Assembly: GCA_963758555.1 (NCBI GenBank)
Contig: CAVWVW010000003.1
Location: 1,302,001-1,366,000 of the forward strand
Length of the DNA stretch: 64,000 nucleotides
Direction of reading: 5' to 3'
Origin: CAIUMH01 sp963758555
Lineage (GTDB): Bacteria > Actinomycetota > Acidimicrobiia > Acidimicrobiales > RAAP-2
Program-made: the position numbers and the translations under genes
Notes under the pieces: model-generated
Databases searched by the model: none
Told to the model about the DNA's origin: nothing
What the model saw: only the letters and a program-made list of their open reading frames with translations
Part shown: positions 1-8,366 of the stretch, in pieces
Layout of the letters: each line of letters begins with the position of its first letter
How positions within the stretch are numbered: position 1 is the stretch's first letter

Positions 1-526
1 CGGCCGAGACGAAGGGGTCGTAGGCCACGAGCCGCATGCCGAAGGCCAGCGCTCGCTGCGCGACAAGCGCACCGATGCGACCGAGGCCGACGACGCCCAA
101 GGTCTTCGAGTACAGCTCGACACCCTCCCACTTCGCTCGCTCCCACTTGCCGTTGACCAGCGCCGCGTGGGCTTGGGGGGTGTTGCGAGCCACCGAGAGC
201 AGCAAGGCCATCGCCTGCTCGGCAGCCGAGAGGATGTTCGACTGCGGAGCGTTGACAACCATGACGCCGAGCTCGGTGGCCTTGGCCACGTCGACGTTGT
301 CGAGGCCGATGCCGGCCCGACCGACGACGATGAGATCCGTCCCCGCTTCGAGGACCTCGGGCGTCACCGTGGTGGCCGAGCGGATGATCAGCGCATGGGC
401 ACCCTTGATCGCGTCGAGGAGCTGCTCTGGCGAGAGATCAAGCTGGACGTCCACGTCGTGGCCGGCAGCAGTCAGCTGGTCGAGGCCCGGCTGGGCGATC
501 TTCTCGGTGACGAGGACACGTGACAC
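1..526 (-). CDS. serA: D-3-phosphoglycerate dehydrogenase (N-terminal part)
   Basis: First enzyme of the phosphorylated serine pathway, oxidising 3-phosphoglycerate to 3-phosphohydroxypyruvate with NAD+. About 175 N-terminal residues are in the window and the rest lies beyond position 1. The substrate-domain start MSRVLVTEKIAQPGL and the nucleotide-binding GLGRIG motif are visible. I chose the GTG at 526 because AAGGAG lies just upstream. serC is less than 2 kb away, and ilvBNC-serA is a common actinobacterial neighbourhood, which supports SerA over other 2-hydroxyacid dehydrogenases. The C-terminal domains that would settle this are not visible. Confidence 0.88.
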   Translation of the reverse strand, partial: MSRVLVTEKIAQPGLDQLTAAGHDVDVQLDLSPEQLLDAIKGAHALIIRSATTVTPEVLEAGTDLIVVGRAGIGLDNVDVAKATELGVMVVNAPQSNILSAAEQAMALLLSVARNTPQAHAALVNGKWERAKWEGVELYSKTLGVVGLGRIGALVAQRALAFGMRLVAYDPFVSA

Positions 527-563
527 AAGGGGCTCCTTGGGGGGAAGGGGACGGTCAGGAAGT

Positions 564-1812
564 CTAGGAGGCGACGTCTGCAGCGTCGGCGAAGAGCGCT
601 TGGAGACGAGAGACGCCCTCGACCAAGTCATCGTCTCCAAGCGCGTACGACAGGCGGAAGTACCCGGGCGAGCCGAACGCCTCGCCGGGCACGACGGCGA
701 CCTTGACCTCGTCGATGACGAGCTCGGCGAGCTCGGCGCTGGTGGTCGCCACACGGCCTCGAATCTCTCTGCCGAGCAGCCCGGTGACGTTGGGGAAGCA
801 GTAGAAGGCACCCGAGGGCGTGGCGCAGCTGACCCCTTCGGTGGCGTTGAGCATCTCCACCATGACCTTGCGTCGGCGATCGAAGGCAGCACGCATCTCG
901 TAGACGGCTGAGAGGTCGCCACTGACCGCTGCCAGCGCGGCCCGCTGGGAGACGTCAGCCACGTTGGAGGTGATCTGTGACTGCAGGTTGGTGGCGGCGG
1001 CGATGACGTCGCTCGGTCCGATGAGCCAGCCCACCCGCCAGCCGGTCATCGCGTAGGTCTTCGCCACGCCGTTGGTCACGACCCAGCGATCGCCGAGCTC
1101 CGGGCAGCGCACCGGGAGCGACTCCAAGGTCGCGTCCGTCGTAGAGCAGGTGCTCGTAGATCTCGTCGGCCAGCACCCAGACACCGCGCTTGGCAGCCCA
1201 TGCGCCGATGGCGTCGATCTGCTCGGCCGAGTACACCGCTCCCGTCGGGTTCGAGGGCGAGCAGAACACGAGCACCTTGGTCTGGGGCGACCATGCCGCC
1301 TCGAGCTGCTCGACCGTCGCGCAGAAGCCTGTCGACTCGTCAGTCGGCACGATCACCGGCACCCCGCCCACGATGGCGGCGGATTCGGGATAGGTGGTCC
1401 AATACGGTGCCGGGATGATGACCTCGTCGCCTGGGTCGAGCAGGGCGGCGAAGGCGTTGGCGATGGCGTGCTTGCCGCCGTTGGTGACGAGCACCTGGCT
1501 TGGATCGATGACCAGGCCGGAGTCGCGCTTGGTCTTGAGCGCGATCGCCTCTTTGAGCTCAGGCAGACCGCCGGCGGGGGTGTAGCGATGGTTCTTCGGG
1601 TCACGGGTCGCTGCGGCGGCCGCCTCGACGATCAGCGCAGGCGTCGGGAAGTCGGGCTCACCGGCACCAAAGCCGATCACGTTCTCGCCGGCGGCCTTGA
1701 GCGCCTTCGCTCGGGCGTCAACCGCCAGGGTGGCTGAGGGCTCCAGTGCTCCCAGCAGCGCCGAGACGCGGCGCTCAGCTGCCGTTCCGTGTGGGGTGCT
1801 CACGGATGCCAT
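564..1812 (-). CDS. Aspartate-type pyridoxal phosphate aminotransferase (one apparent frameshift)
   Basis: Class I/II fold-type I aminotransferase of about 415 residues after repair, probably using aspartate or glutamate. GFGAGEPDFPTP is the family's N-terminal signature; NPTGAVYS, ADEIYEHLLYD and VAKTYAMTGWRVGW (with the PLP lysine) follow. The frame breaks near 1136: residues up to LLYD are in one frame and DATLESLPVRCPELG onward in another. Deleting one G of a GG pair joins them as YDDATLESLP, as homologs read. The start ATG at 1812 is a choice; a GTG a few codons in (MSTPHGTAAERR) is also possible. The ATG overlaps the divergent serC start by two bases. A PLP enzyme between serA and serC could serve serine or branched-chain metabolism; exact substrates are not visible. 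Confidence 0.82.
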
Positions 1813-2966
1813 GATTCCATACGTGCCAGACATCCCCGACATCACCATCCCTGCAGCCCTCCTCCCGAGCGACGGCCGTTTCGGCGCCGGGCCTTCCAAG
1901 GTCCGAGCAGACCAGGTCAGCGCACTGGCGGCCGATGCTGCTCACTATCTGGGCACCAGCCATCGCCAGAACACGGTGAAATCGATGGTTGGTCGAGTCC
2001 GAGATGGGCTCAGCGAGCTCTTCGACGCTCCCCGAGGGCTATGAGGTGCTGCTCTCCAACGGCGGCACGACCTGCTTCTGGGACGCCGCGACCTTCGGCC
2101 TGATCGAGCGGCGCAGCCAGCATCTGGCCTTCGGCGAGTTCTCCTCCAAGTTCGGGACTGCCGCCAAGGCCGCCCCCTTCTTGGAAGACCCTGAGATCAT
2201 CTCGTCTGATCCGGGCACCCATCCCCTGCCCCTCGCCAACGAGGACGTGGATCTCTATGCGCTGACCCACAACGAGACCTCGACCGGAGTGGCCATGGAG
2301 ATCAAGCGACCCGTCGGTGCTCGCTCCCCCGCTGACGGCGGGGCGCTCGTCGCCGTCGACGCCACTTCCGGAGCCGGCGGCCTCCGGGTCGACCCGAATG
2401 AGTTCGACTGCTACTACTTCGCTCCGCAGAAGTCCTTCGCCTCTGACGGCGGCCTATGGCTCGCACTCTGCTCGCCAGCCGCGATCGAGCGGATCGAGCG
2501 GATCGCCGCCACCGACCGCTGGATCCCTGCGTTCTTGGATCTGAAGACGGCCGTCGACAACTCGAGGCTGAACCAGACCTACAACACGCCCGCTCTGGCC
2601 ACCTTGCACCTCTTGGCGAACCAGATCGAGTGGATGAACACCAACGGCGGCCTGGCCTTCACCACGGAGCGCACCGACCGCTCCGCAGAGATCCTCTACA
2701 GCTGGGCCGAGCAGAGCGGCTTTGCTCGACCTTTCGTCGAGATCGAGTCCCAGCGCAGCCACGTCATCGGCACCATCGACTTCGTCGACGCCATCGACGC
2801 CTCCGTGATCGCCAAGGTGCTTCGGGCCAACGGCATCGTGGACACCGAGCCCTACCGCAAGCTCGGTCGCAACCAGCTGCGCATCGCCATGTTCCCCGCC
2901 ATCGACCCTGACGACGTCGCCACGCTCTGCGGGGCGATCACGCACGTGGTCGGCGCCCTCGCCTGA
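1811..2966 (+). CDS. serC: Phosphoserine aminotransferase, actinobacterial type (one apparent frameshift)
   Basis: Converts 3-phosphohydroxypyruvate and glutamate to O-phosphoserine, second step of serine synthesis. It closely resembles the mycobacterial SerC type: DGRFGAGPSKVR, GTSHRQNTVK, LSNGGTTCFWDAA, FGEFSSKFG, AHNETSTGVA-like and YYFAPQKSFASDGG (the PLP lysine lies in PQKSF), then GIVDTEPYRKLGRNQLR near the end. The frame shifts near 2027, where ELFDAPRGL ends in a stop. Deleting one base gives ELFDLPEGYEVLL and a 384-residue protein. The ATG at 1811 fits the family N-terminus (MIPYVPDIPDITIP). No clear ribosome binding site is present and the promoter would have to lie inside the divergent aminotransferase gene. 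Confidence 0.9.
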
Positions 2967-3028
2967 GCGAGGAGCTCTCCGCCCACCCCGGTCAGCAGCG
3001 AGCCGCCCCGCTCGGCGCCCAGACGCGA

Positions 3029-3063
3029 CGACGCTCCCGGACCCGAGGGCACCGAGAGCGTCG
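3029..3063. terminator. Possible bidirectional terminator hairpin
   Basis: CGACGCTC at 3029-3036 pairs perfectly with GAGCGTCG at 3056-3063, in the gap between the convergent serC and ilvC genes. There is no T-run on either side, so this rests on the stem and its location only. Confidence 0.3.
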
Positions 3064-3083
3064 CGCAACCAGATGAGGGGAGC

Positions 3084-4110
3084 TCAGCCGCCTGAGGCGT
3101 CCTGCACGCTCTGCTTGCCCGCCGTGATGAAGGGCATCATCTCGCGCAGCTCAGCGCCGATCTTCTCGATCTGGTGCTCCTTGCCCTCGGCTTGGAGGCG
3201 GAGGTACTCGGGTCGACCGTTGCGGTTCTCGGCGATCCACTCCTCGGCGAAGCGACCGTCTTGGATCTCGTCGAGGATCGCTCGCATCTCGGCACGCACA
3301 GCGTCGTTGATGATGCGCGGGCCACGGGTGAGATCGCCGTACTCGGCGGTGTCAGAGATCGAGTAGCGCATCCCCGCGATGCCCTGCTCGTACATGAGGT
3401 CGACGATGAGCTTCATCTCGTGGAGGCACTCGAAGTAGGCGCTCTCGGGCTGGTAGCCCGCCTCCACCAGGGTCTCGAACCCGGCGGTGACCAGTGCGGT
3501 CATCCCCCCGCAGAGGACCGCCTGCTCGCCGAACAGGTCGGTCTCGGTCTCCTCGGTGAAGGTGGTGTCGAGCACACCGGCACGGGTGGCGCCGATGGCG
3601 TCGGCGTAGCTGAGAGCCAAGGCGTGCGCCTTGCCGGAGGCGTCCTGGTGGACGGCGACCAGCGAGGGGACGCCGCCACCTTCGGTGTAGGTGCGCCGCA
3701 CCAGGTGCCCGGGTCCCTTCGGTGCGACCATCGTCACGTCCACGCCACTCGGCGGGACGATCTGGTTGTAGCGGATGTTGAACCCGTGGGCGAACATCAG
3801 CATGTCGCCGTCCTGGAGGTTCGGGGCGATGTGCTCGTCGTAGATGGCCTTCTGCTCGGTGTCGGGCAGCAAGATCATGATGACGTCGGCGGACGCGGCT
3901 GCCTCCGCCACGGAGGTCACCCGAAGGCCAGCCTCGGTGGCCTTGGCCACCGACGAGCGAGCCCTCACGGAGCCCGACGACCACGTCGATGCCCGACTCG
4001 GCGAGGTTGAGGGCATGTGCGTGGCCCTGTGAGCCGTAGCCCAAGATCGCCACCTTGCGCCCGCTGATGAGCGAGGGATCTGCGTCTTGTCGGTAGTACA
4101 TCGTTGCCAT
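3084..4110 (-). CDS. ilvC: Ketol-acid reductoisomerase (one apparent frameshift)
   Basis: Second common step of valine, isoleucine and leucine synthesis: NADPH- and Mg-dependent isomeroreduction of acetolactate or acetohydroxybutyrate. The start MATMYYRQDADPSL, the Rossmann motif GYGSQGHAHALN, MVAPKGPGHLVRR, DLFGEQAVLCGG and YFECLHEMKLIVDL are class I KARI signatures. The frame breaks near 3957 within VVVGLREGS; removing one base restores GSSSVAKATEAGL and gives 341 residues, normal for class I. AAGGAGTTCCCC precedes the ATG. It follows ilvN by 58 bp, forming ilvB-ilvN-ilvC as in Corynebacterium and Mycobacterium, so the attenuator upstream of ilvB should act on it too. Confidence 0.93.
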
Positions 4111-4168
4111 GGGGAACTCCTTGTGATGATTCGCGTGTGGATGAGGAAGGGGCAGGTTGCTGAGGCGC

Positions 4169-4705
4169 TTACGCCGGGGAACTGAGTCTAGGCAGCGCTA
4201 CGCGGCCCGTCCTCTGGATGTCGACGGCCTTGTACTTGGCGATCAGCTCGGACTCGAAGGCGTCGATGGCGAGCGGCGTCCCGGCGAGCGACACGGTGAC
4301 CTCTTGGTGGAGGAAGTCGATCACCGACGCGCCCGCATCGGCCACCGTGCTGAGCAGGGCCTGGCGGTCGATGTCGGCCAGGTGGACGGTGGCGAGCAGC
4401 AGCTCGCGCTCGACCGCCTCTTGGGAGAGGAGGTCCTTGATCTCGACCACGTTGACCAGCTTGTCGAGCTGGGCGACGATCTGCTCCAAGGGTGCCTGCT
4501 CCGCGTCGACCACGATGGTCAGCCGGCTGAAGCGCTCGGCGTCATCGGCAGGAGCGACGGCGAGCGAGTAGATGTTGAAGCCCCGTCGAGAGAAGAGCCC
4601 CGCCACCCGGCTGAGCACACCGGCCTTGTTCTCGACCAGCACCGACAAGATGTGGTGCCTGACCGGGGTGTGCTCGACGTCGCCGAGGAAGGGTTCAGGC
4701 GCCAT
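4169..4705 (-). CDS. ilvN: Acetolactate synthase small (regulatory) subunit
   Basis: Regulatory subunit of acetohydroxyacid synthase, which confers valine feedback inhibition and activates the large subunit. The 178 residues begin with an ACT domain (HHILSVLVENKAGVLSRVAGLFSRRGFNI) close to textbook, followed by the C-terminal domain ending ...YKAVDIQRTGRVAL. The length is typical for IlvN/IlvH. Its ATG overlaps the ilvB stop as TGATG, which suggests translational coupling and a 1:1 subunit ratio. Confidence 0.95.
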   Translation of the reverse strand: MAPEPFLGDVEHTPVRHHILSVLVENKAGVLSRVAGLFSRRGFNIYSLAVAPADDAERFSRLTIVVDAEQAPLEQIVAQLDKLVNVVEIKDLLSQEAVERELLLATVHLADIDRQALLSTVADAGASVIDFLHQEVTVSLAGTPLAIDAFESELIAKYKAVDIQRTGRVALPRLSSPA

Positions 4706-6423
4706 CAGGCGTCTCCCTGCTGGCTCGGGTGGACGAGGATCTCAGAGTTGGTCGATCCGGCCGCCACCATGGGGAAGACCTTCTCAGCCGCATCGGTGCG
4801 GAAGTCGATGACCACCGGGCGATCGTCGATGGCGTTGGCCTTCTCGATCGCTGGGATCACGTCTTCGGGGGTGTCGACGCGCAGACCCACGCAGCCCATG
4901 GCCTCGGCGAGCTTGACGTAGTCCGGCAGATCCGGGCTCAGGTAGACCTCCGAGTAGCGCTCGTCGTAGAACATCTCCTGCCACTGGCGGACCATGCCGA
5001 GGTAGGAGTTGTTCAAGATCGCCACCTTGATGGGGATCTGCTCGATCCGTGCGGTGACGAGCTCTTGGGCCGTCATCTGGAAGCAGCCGTCGCCATCGAC
5101 GGCCCAGACGGTGCGCTCAGGGCGCCCAGCCTTGGCACCGATCGCCGCCGGGACGGCGAAGCCCATCGTCCCCGCTCCTCCCGAGTTGATCCAGGTGCGG
5201 GGCTCCTCGTAGCTCCAGTGCTGGGCAGCCCACATCTGGTGCTGGCCGACGCCTGAGACGACGATGGTGCCCTCAGGGCTGTGGGCGTTGAGCGCCTCGA
5301 TCACGGCTTGGGGCTTGAGCGGGCTGCCCGGCTCAGCCTCGTCATAGGTCAGCGGGTAGCGCTCGAGCCAACCGTGGATGGTGGCCCACCACTCGGTCCG
5401 GTCAGCTTGGGTGAGCGGCGCCGAAGCCTCCGCGAGAGCCTCGAGGCCGTCCTTGGCGTCGCCGATCAGCGAGACGTCAGGTCGACGGACCTTGCCTTGC
5501 TCGGCCGGGTCGATGTCGAGGTGGATGATCTTGGCGTGTGGGGCGAAGCCATCGAGCTTGCCTGTCACGCGATCGTCGAAGCGGGCACCCAGCGAGACCA
5601 AGAGATCAGCCTCCTGCATGGCGGTCACCGCGGTGTAGTTGCCGTGCATGCCCGGCATCCTGAGGTTCTGTGGGTGGCTGTCGGGCAGCGCACCTCGAGC
5701 CATCAAGGTCGTCACCACCGGAGCCCCGGTGAGCTCGACGAAGCGGCGGAGCTCAGAGGTGGCGTTCGCCTTGAGGACCCCACCGCCCACGTAGAGCACA
5801 GGTCGGGTGGCCTGAGCCAGCAGCGCGGCGGCCTGCGCCGCGGCCTCACGATCCACGTGGGTGCTCGGGTGGTAGCCAGGCATGTTGAGCTGGTCGTGAG
5901 CCGGTGGCTCGTACCACTCCATGGTCGACTGGGCGACGTCCTTCGGCAGGTCGACGAGGACCGGACCGGGACGACCGGTCGAGGCCACGTGGAAGGCCTC
6001 CGCGATCACCTGCGGGATGTCCTCGGCGCGCTTGATGAGCCAGTTGTGCTTGGTGATGCCCATCGTGATGCCGGTGATGTCGCACTCTTGGAAGGCGTCG
6101 GTGCCGATCGAGCCTGTGGCCACCTGACCGGTGATCACGACCAGCGGGATCGAGTCCATGTAGGCGTCTCCGATGGGGGTGACGATGTTGGTCGCCCCAG
6201 GACCAGAGGTCACGATGGCCACGCCCGGACGGCCTGTGGCGTGGGCGTAGCCCTCGGCCATGTGCCCTGCCCCCTGCTCGTGGCGCACCAGCACGTGGCG
6301 GACGGTCGAGTCGATGATGGGGTCGTAGACAGGCAAGATGGCCCCGCCAGGCAGGCCGAAGACGACTTCGACGCCCTCTGCCTCGAGGCTCTTGATCAGG
6401 GCTTGTGCTCCAGTGACTTTCAT
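4705..6423 (-). CDS. ilvB: Acetolactate synthase large (catalytic) subunit
   Basis: Thiamine-diphosphate enzyme condensing two pyruvates to acetolactate, or pyruvate with 2-oxobutyrate. The 572 residues contain the N-terminal GLPGGAILPVYD, the catalytic glutamate in RHEQGAGHMAEGYA, the middle FAD-type domain, and the ThDP motif from GDGCFQMTAQEL to NNSYLGMVRQWQ. It heads the ilvBNC operon. A short untranslated region containing a leader peptide and a terminator-like hairpin lies directly upstream and probably controls it. The ATG at 6423 matches the family start (MKVTGAQALIKSLEAEGVE). Confidence 0.96.
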   Translation of the reverse strand: MKVTGAQALIKSLEAEGVEVVFGLPGGAILPVYDPIIDSTVRHVLVRHEQGAGHMAEGYAHATGRPGVAIVTSGPGATNIVTPIGDAYMDSIPLVVITGQVATGSIGTDAFQECDITGITMGITKHNWLIKRAEDIPQVIAEAFHVASTGRPGPVLVDLPKDVAQSTMEWYEPPAHDQLNMPGYHPSTHVDREAAAQAAALLAQATRPVLYVGGGVLKANATSELRRFVELTGAPVVTTLMARGALPDSHPQNLRMPGMHGNYTAVTAMQEADLLVSLGARFDDRVTGKLDGFAPHAKIIHLDIDPAEQGKVRRPDVSLIGDAKDGLEALAEASAPLTQADRTEWWATIHGWLERYPLTYDEAEPGSPLKPQAVIEALNAHSPEGTIVVSGVGQHQMWAAQHWSYEEPRTWINSGGAGTMGFAVPAAIGAKAGRPERTVWAVDGDGCFQMTAQELVTARIEQIPIKVAILNNSYLGMVRQWQEMFYDERYSEVYLSPDLPDYVKLAEAMGCVGLRVDTPEDVIPAIEKANAIDDRPVVIDFRTDAAEKVFPMVAAGSTNSEILVHPSQQGDA

Positions 6424-6460
6424 GTGCTTCGCTCCTCTGCGACGAGGGTTGTGTCGGGTG

Positions 6461-6498
6461 GGGGAAAAAGGAACGACCTCTCCACGGAGGAGAGGTCG
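6461..6498 (-). terminator. Attenuator terminator in the ilvB leader
   Basis: On the minus strand a perfect 10-bp stem, CGACCTCTCC (6498-6489) with GGAGAGGTCG (6483-6474), encloses a 5-nt loop and is followed by TTCCTTTTTC. This is one of the few hairpin-plus-T-run intrinsic terminators I see in the window. It lies between the leader peptide and ilvB, as a transcription attenuator should. Confidence 0.75.
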
Positions 6499-6502
6499 AA
6501 GG

Positions 6503-6541
6503 GGTGCGCTAGCGGGCTGTGGTGGCGCGCGCTAGCGCAGC
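6503..6541 (-). promoter_or_regulatory. Leader hairpin overlapping the leader-peptide stop codon
   Basis: GCGCTAGCG and CGCTAGCGC form a perfect 9-bp stem around a 15-nt loop on the minus strand. The first arm contains the TAG stop of the ilv leader peptide, so a ribosome at the end of the peptide would cover this arm. It is in the position of the 1:2 pause hairpin of a classic attenuator. I could not identify a convincing competing antiterminator pairing by eye. Confidence 0.55.
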
Positions 6542-6576
6542 GATACCAGAATAATGACAGGCGAAGTGGAGGCCAT
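6532..6576 (-). CDS. ilvB leader peptide, 14 residues (attenuation peptide)
   Basis: Reads MASTSPVIILVSLR then TAG. Six of the last eight residues are Val, Ile or Leu, the end products of the operon downstream. It sits about 110 bases upstream of ilvB, its stop codon lies in the first leader hairpin, and an intrinsic terminator follows. Leader peptides of this kind regulate ilvBNC in Corynebacterium by ribosome stalling at branched-chain codons. When charged tRNAs are scarce the ribosome should stall in the VIILV run and prevent termination. There is no Shine-Dalgarno sequence before the ATG, so the transcript may have a very short 5' end. Confidence 0.75.
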   Translation of the reverse strand: MASTSPVIILVSLR

Positions 6577-6589
6577 GCGCACGTCAAGA

Positions 6590-6619
6590 AGTCTGACACA
6601 TCACGAGACCCCCCGACAA
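6590..6619 (-). promoter_or_regulatory. Possible promoter of the ilv leader
   Basis: On the minus strand TTGTCG (6619-6614) and CAGACT (6595-6590) are separated by 18 bp, placing a start site a few bases before the leader-peptide ATG. The -10 box is poor, so this is tentative. Confidence 0.3.
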
Positions 6620-6684
6620 GCGCGGGACCGAAGGACCTCCTCTCGACCACGGAGCGTCCAGAGGCCAAGCGGTAGGTTGCTCTG

Positions 6685-8340
6685 ATGCAAGGGGCGCTAC
6701 GCGAGCACGCCACCGGCAGTCCCCGCGGCGAGGAGGCACCACCCCGACAAGGTCCGTCGCGCGTCGAGATCAGCGTGGTCGCAGCGTGCTTCGTGGTTGC
6801 CTTCGCCATCGCCTCGATCTGGCTGAGCCTCGATCTCGGCAAGTCGCTCTGGTTCGACACCTACAACTATGAGTACTGGTCCGGCTGGGCGTTCTTCCAC
6901 GGCTTCGGCAGCGCGCTGGCCCTGCCCGGCAAGCTCCAGACCTACCTCGATCCCCAGCAGAACTCGCTCTACTACCTGCTGATCTCGCACACCTCGCCGA
7001 AGACCATGGCGGTGGTGATCTCTGGCCTCGAGTCACTCGCCCTGAGCACGCTCAGCTTCGTGGTGTACCTCGTGGCGCGTCGCACCCGGTGGTCGATGCT
7101 GCCCGCCGTCTGCTTCGGTGTCGCGGCAGGCGTCACCGGGTTCCTCTCCCCCATCTATCGCAGCGAGCTGGGCGGGACCATGGGAGACACCATCACGGTG
7201 GTGGGCCTGGTGGTCGCGGCCTCGCTGCTCTTCATCGCCCTCTCAGCCCGCAGTGTCACCGCCCGACTCCGCTGCTCGCTGGCCGCCGGTGCGCTGCTTG
7301 GCTTCTGCGTGGTGGCCAAGGTGACGATGCTGATGCCGGCCGTCGCCCTCGTCGTGGGCTTCGGGGCCGCGCTGCTCGTCGGACGCCACCAGCTGGCACT
7401 CGCCAAAGAGCGCTTCGTCAGCTTCGTCGTCGTCGCGGTGACGTCCTTCGTGGTGGCGGCAGCCGTCTACGCCCCGCTCGGCCTCACGGTCTACGACCGC
7501 TACCAGAACCCCTTCTTCCCCTACTACAACGGCCTCGCTCGCTCGCCGCAGCAGCAGCCCAGCAACTTCCAGGATTACCGCTACACCGTCAACAGCTTGA
7601 GCGACTGGGTCCACCACTTGGCGAGCCTCGTCGTGGGCACCCACTCGCTCGAATCAGGCACCCTCCTCCAACGCTCGCCCCTCATCATCGTCGGCGCCCT
7701 GGCCATCTGCGCCCTGTTGATCGAAGACCTCCTTCGCCGTCGCTCAGCTCCGCTGCTGTTCCTCGAGATCAGCGTCCCCTTCGGCGTTCTGGCCTGGAGC
7801 GGCACGGTCGTCATCTACCGCTACGCCGCGCCCATCGAGATGGCCATGGGCGCCGTGCTCGTCATCTTGGTGCTTCGGCGCGACGACCTGCCCCGGGTGG
7901 TGGCACCGCTCGTGGCGGCGGCCTCGCTGGTCTTGGCGCTCCTCGGCGGCGGCGGTGCCCAGACCATCAGGACGGCCTTCGGCGCGAGCTACTTCACCTC
8001 TTCGCCCGCTGCGCTGACGGGGGGCCTCGGCACCCACGTCATGCTGCTCAGCTCGGTGCCCGACAGCTATCTCGTCCCGAGCATGCGACCCGGCACCGAC
8101 ATCGTGCGGGTCGGGGGCAAGCTGAACCTGGAGCTGGTCATGAGCGATCGCTGGTGGTCACAGGTGCGCGCCGAGGTCCTCGAGACACCGCAGCAGTGGC
8201 AGGTGATCGAAGGGCTCCACACCCAGGCTGACAGCGACCAGACGCTGCGCCGACTGGGCATCGAGGGCGTCGTCCACGGCTGCAAGCCGTTCTCCCCCGC
8301 GCCGTTCCCGACCGAGCTCTGCCAGCTGTCGATCTCCTGA
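6685..8340 (+). CDS. Polytopic membrane protein, GT-C glycosyltransferase-like
   Basis: 551 residues with a hydrophobic helix near residue 30, then a run of about ten more membrane segments and a C-terminal soluble tail of roughly 110 residues containing a Cys pair. The segment after the first helix, LWFDTYNYEYWSGWAF, places an acidic residue in the first external loop, the arrangement seen in GT-C enzymes that use polyprenyl-linked sugars. I see no decisive family motif, so a sugar transferase to the cell envelope is only an inference. It is transcribed divergently from the ilv operon. TAGGTT lies six bases before the ATG and could be a -10 box of a leaderless transcript. Confidence 0.72.
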   Translation: MQGALREHATGSPRGEEAPPRQGPSRVEISVVAACFVVAFAIASIWLSLDLGKSLWFDTYNYEYWSGWAFFHGFGSALALPGKLQTYLDPQQNSLYYLLISHTSPKTMAVVISGLESLALSTLSFVVYLVARRTRWSMLPAVCFGVAAGVTGFLSPIYRSELGGTMGDTITVVGLVVAASLLFIALSARSVTARLRCSLAAGALLGFCVVAKVTMLMPAVALVVGFGAALLVGRHQLALAKERFVSFVVVAVTSFVVAAAVYAPLGLTVYDRYQNPFFPYYNGLARSPQQQPSNFQDYRYTVNSLSDWVHHLASLVVGTHSLESGTLLQRSPLIIVGALAICALLIEDLLRRRSAPLLFLEISVPFGVLAWSGTVVIYRYAAPIEMAMGAVLVILVLRRDDLPRVVAPLVAAASLVLALLGGGGAQTIRTAFGASYFTSSPAALTGGLGTHVMLLSSVPDSYLVPSMRPGTDIVRVGGKLNLELVMSDRWWSQVRAEVLETPQQWQVIEGLHTQADSDQTLRRLGIEGVVHGCKPFSPAPFPTELCQLSIS

Positions 8341-8366
8341 TCGAGCCCTCGGGGCTCTGCGGTGGC

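Noticed and set aside
6582..6587. TTGACG just before the ilv leader peptide as a -35 box
   Set aside because: The transcript would then start inside or after the leader peptide, which is inconsistent with its role; an upstream pair was listed as a weak alternative.
5281..6675. Open frame of 464 codons on the plus strand opposite ilvB
   Set aside because: It is antisense to a fully conserved ilvB; its His/Asp/Gly/Arg-rich composition is what a GC-rich antisense frame yields.
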